From Myxococcales bacterium (lineage in GTDB: Bacteria; Myxococcota_A; Polyangia; Polyangiales; Polyangiaceae), in NCBI GenBank assembly GCA_025359105.1, contig JANYHK010000074.1, positions 124,001 through 188,000 on the forward strand: a DNA stretch of 64,000 nt, in the 5' to 3' direction. Of this stretch, positions 62,179 to 64,000 are shown one piece after another. Both the position numbers and the translations under genes were made by a program. How positions within the stretch are numbered: the stretch's first letter is position 1; the number at the start of each line of letters is the position of its first letter. The notes under the pieces were generated by a model. That model saw nothing but the letters and a program-made list of their open reading frames with translations, did no database searches and had not been told where the DNA came from.

Positions 62179-64000
62179 GTGCGCGCCTCGCCCATCCTTC
62201 CGCTGATCCTCGCCGCGATCGCCCTCGCCGCGGGGCTCGGAGCATCGAACGCGCGCGCGCAGGCGCTTGATCCCGCGCCCGCGCCCGGGCCCGCGCAGCC
62301 GCCGCAGTCCCCGCCGCCTTCAGGCGCACCGACCGCGCCCGGGCCGTCGCTCGTCGCGCCGAGCTTGCTCTCCGATCCGGTGGTGGCGTACCCGGCAGGG
62401 GCAAAGGGGGACGCCACGGTCGTCGTGACGGTCACGGTGGGCGAGGACGGCGCCGTGCGGGCCGCCGTGGCCGCGGAGCGCAACGAACCCTTCTCCCGTC
62501 TCGCCGAGGCGGCGGCGCGCGGCTGGCGATTCGATCCCGCGACGCGCGGGGGCAAGCCGGTCGCCGCGCGGATCCGACTGGAGGTGGTCTTCACCGAGCC
62601 CCGCCCTGTCGTCGAACCGACGACGACGACGACGACGACGACGACCAACGACGCGCCGATCGCCGCGAGGCCGCCGGACCCCGCAGGCCCGACGGAGGTG
62701 CGCGTGCGTGGCGCGCGCGTCGAGCCCTCGCGCACCGCAACGCTGTCGCGCGCCGAGGTCCGGCAGATCCCCGGCGCCTTCGGCGATCCGTTCCGCGCGA
62801 TCGAGATCATGCCGGGCGTCACGCCCATCGTGAGCGGTCTCCCCTTCTTCTTCATCCGCGGCGCGCCTCCCGGCAACGTGGGCTACTTCCTCGACGGCAT
62901 TCGCGTCCCCTACCTGTTCCATGTCGGCGTCGGCCCGTCGGTCATCCACCCCGCGCTCGTCGAGCGCGTGGATCTTTACCCCGGCGGCTACCCCGCGCGC
63001 TTCGGGCGGTACAGCGGCGGCGTCGTCTCCGGCGAGACCGTCGCGCCGCTCACGACCGACACGCACGGCGAGTTCAACATCCGTCTGTTCGACGCCGGCG
63101 CCCTCGTGGAGGAGCCCTTCGCCGACAAGCGCGGCACCGTGCTCGTCGGCGGGCGCTACTCGTACACGGCGGCGCTCCTGACGGCGCTCAACTCCACCAC
63201 GACGCTGGACTACTGGGACTACCAGACGCGCATCACGTACGACGTCACGCCACGCGATCGGGTCAGCCTCTTCACGTTCGGGGCGTCCGACTACCTCGGT
63301 CAGAAGACCGCCACCGACAACGTGACGCTCTTCGGCACCGAGTTCTACCGCCTCGATCTGCGCTACGACCACCGCATCGACGCCGACGCGACCCTGCGCA
63401 CTGCGGTCACCGGCGGGCTCGATCGCACCCGCCTCGACAACGGGCGATTTCTGCGCGATCGCCTCGTCGGGACGCGGACGGAGATCGCGTACCGCCTTTC
63501 CCCCGCTGCGCTCGTGCGCATCGGGGCGGACGCGCAGGCCGATCGGTACGACATCGAGCTCGACACAGGGCAGCTCAGCCCCGCGCAGCTCGCGGTGGTG
63601 GGCTCGTTTCCCTCACGCACCGATCTGACGGTCGGCACGCGCGGCGACGTCGTCCTCGAAGCGGGCCCGCGCCTCGAGATCACACCGGGCGTGCGCTTCG
63701 ACTACTACGGGTCGGAGGGGAACACTGCGGTCGCGGTCGATCCGCGGCTCGCGACGCGCGCCAAGCTCACCGAGCGCGTGCACCTCCTGTCCGCCCTCGG
63801 CACCGCGCACCAGCCGCCGGCGTTCGTCATCCCCGTCCCCGGATTTCAACCGGGCGGACTGAAGGGTGGGCTGCAGAACGCCGTGCAGGAGAGCGCCGGC
63901 TTCGAGTTCGATCTCGGGGCCGCGACGACGCTCACGACCACCGGCTTTCACAATGCGTTCTACGACATGAGCGACGCGCTCAGCGTGACGCAGCCGACGA
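62179..64000 (+). CDS. TonB-dependent receptor with N-terminal TonB-C-like domain (cut by window edge)
   Basis: The first ~607 residues are in the window; the stop lies beyond the edge. A GTG start (62179) gives a signal peptide (to NARA); TTG 62170 is an alternative. Residues ~50-135 look like a TonB C-terminal domain (YPAGAKGDATVVVTVTVGEDGAV, WRFDPATRGGKPVAARIRLEVVF). A poly-Thr linker follows ((CGA)n tract at 62618-62645), then a plug domain (GDPFRAIEIMPGVTP, FFIRGAPPGNVGYFLDGIRVP, YPGGYPARFGRYSGGVV) and barrel strands. It should import or export a substrate across the outer membrane. The self-contained TonB-like domain is unusual. Confidence 0.9.
   Translation, partial: MRASPILPLILAAIALAAGLGASNARAQALDPAPAPGPAQPPQSPPPSGAPTAPGPSLVAPSLLSDPVVAYPAGAKGDATVVVTVTVGEDGAVRAAVAAERNEPFSRLAEAAARGWRFDPATRGGKPVAARIRLEVVFTEPRPVVEPTTTTTTTTTNDAPIAARPPDPAGPTEVRVRGARVEPSRTATLSRAEVRQIPGAFGDPFRAIEIMPGVTPIVSGLPFFFIRGAPPGNVGYFLDGIRVPYLFHVGVGPSVIHPALVERVDLYPGGYPARFGRYSGGVVSGETVAPLTTDTHGEFNIRLFDAGALVEEPFADKRGTVLVGGRYSYTAALLTALNSTTTLDYWDYQTRITYDVTPRDRVSLFTFGASDYLGQKTATDNVTLFGTEFYRLDLRYDHRIDADATLRTAVTGGLDRTRLDNGRFLRDRLVGTRTEIAYRLSPAALVRIGADAQADRYDIELDTGQLSPAQLAVVGSFPSRTDLTVGTRGDVVLEAGPRLEITPGVRFDYYGSEGNTAVAVDPRLATRAKLTERVHLLSALGTAHQPPAFVIPVPGFQPGGLKGGLQNAVQESAGFEFDLGAATTLTTTGFHNAFYDMSDALSVTQPT
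62618..62645. repeat. (CGA)n trinucleotide tract encoding poly-Thr
   Basis: About nine copies of CGA, giving a run of nine Thr in the linker between the TonB-C-like and plug domains of the receptor. A similar tract occurs at ~3943-3963 in the lipoprotein at 3145. Confidence 0.9.

Overview
The window looks like chromosome from a very GC-rich, predatory or social type delta-proteobacterium, most likely a myxobacterium (Myxococcota, order Polyangiales or close). This is an inference from four things: GC saturation at third codon positions; six Ser/Thr-kinase-like genes in 64 kb; two sigma-54 activator genes, one with an FHA sensor; and many cysteine-rich lipoproteins with Asp/Ala/Gly linkers after the lipobox, plus one protein ending in a MYXO-CTERM-like tail. 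No integrase, transposase, insertion sequence or CRISPR array is visible. One tRNA gene (Val-CAC) is present.

Layout. 1-3.05 kb: FHA/sigma-54 activator and Ser/Thr kinase, divergent from a TPR envelope protein. 3.1-8.6 kb: Cys-rich lipoprotein, two lipoproteins with heme-like CxxCH or CH motifs, and a lipoprotein/multicopper oxidase pair; three tandem palindromes lie in the 4.0-4.1 kb divergent promoter region. 8.6-12.1 kb: ECF sigma factor with a membrane partner, an outer-membrane-like protein and a lipoprotein, behind an AT-rich promoter. 12.3-17.2 kb: large CxxCH/beta-propeller lipoprotein and a GH63-like glucosidase. 17.3-21.7 kb: atypical kinase, pseudokinase, TPR protein and lipoprotein, tightly packed. 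21.7-26.4 kb: PAS-GAF-PAS histidine kinase, Tim44/zinc-ribbon/TerB membrane protein and an iodotyrosine-deiodinase-like nitroreductase.

26.4-31.6 kb is the most coherent signalling block. A receiver protein, a globin-coupled histidine kinase and an NtrC-type sigma-54 activator form one operon. It is flanked by two universal stress protein genes, and -24/-12 sigma-54-like elements precede the operon and both stress genes. This suggests an oxygen/NO/redox-sensing stress regulon.

31.6-47 kb: RNase II-like exoribonuclease, envelope lipoproteins and TPR/PEGA-like proteins, a six-TM kinase, a RIC-like hemerythrin, PilZ and YbjQ proteins, a flavin mutase-like enzyme, another kinase, a phosphoesterase, a Cys-repeat lipoprotein and a Gre factor. 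47-51.7 kb: metallopeptidase-like surface protein, hexamer-repeat lipoprotein, SRPBCC protein, outer-membrane-like protein and a shortened HIT protein beside the tRNA.

51.8-55.3 kb: overlapping engB, murJ, DUF971 and PfkB-kinase genes (cell division, peptidoglycan, core metabolism). 55.3-62 kb: lipoprotein, ohr-ohrR peroxide-defence operon with palindromic operators, recO, HTH/TM protein, TPR lipoprotein, Crp/Fnr regulator, hisB and DUF2252. The window ends inside a TonB-dependent receptor with a TonB-C-like N-terminal module.
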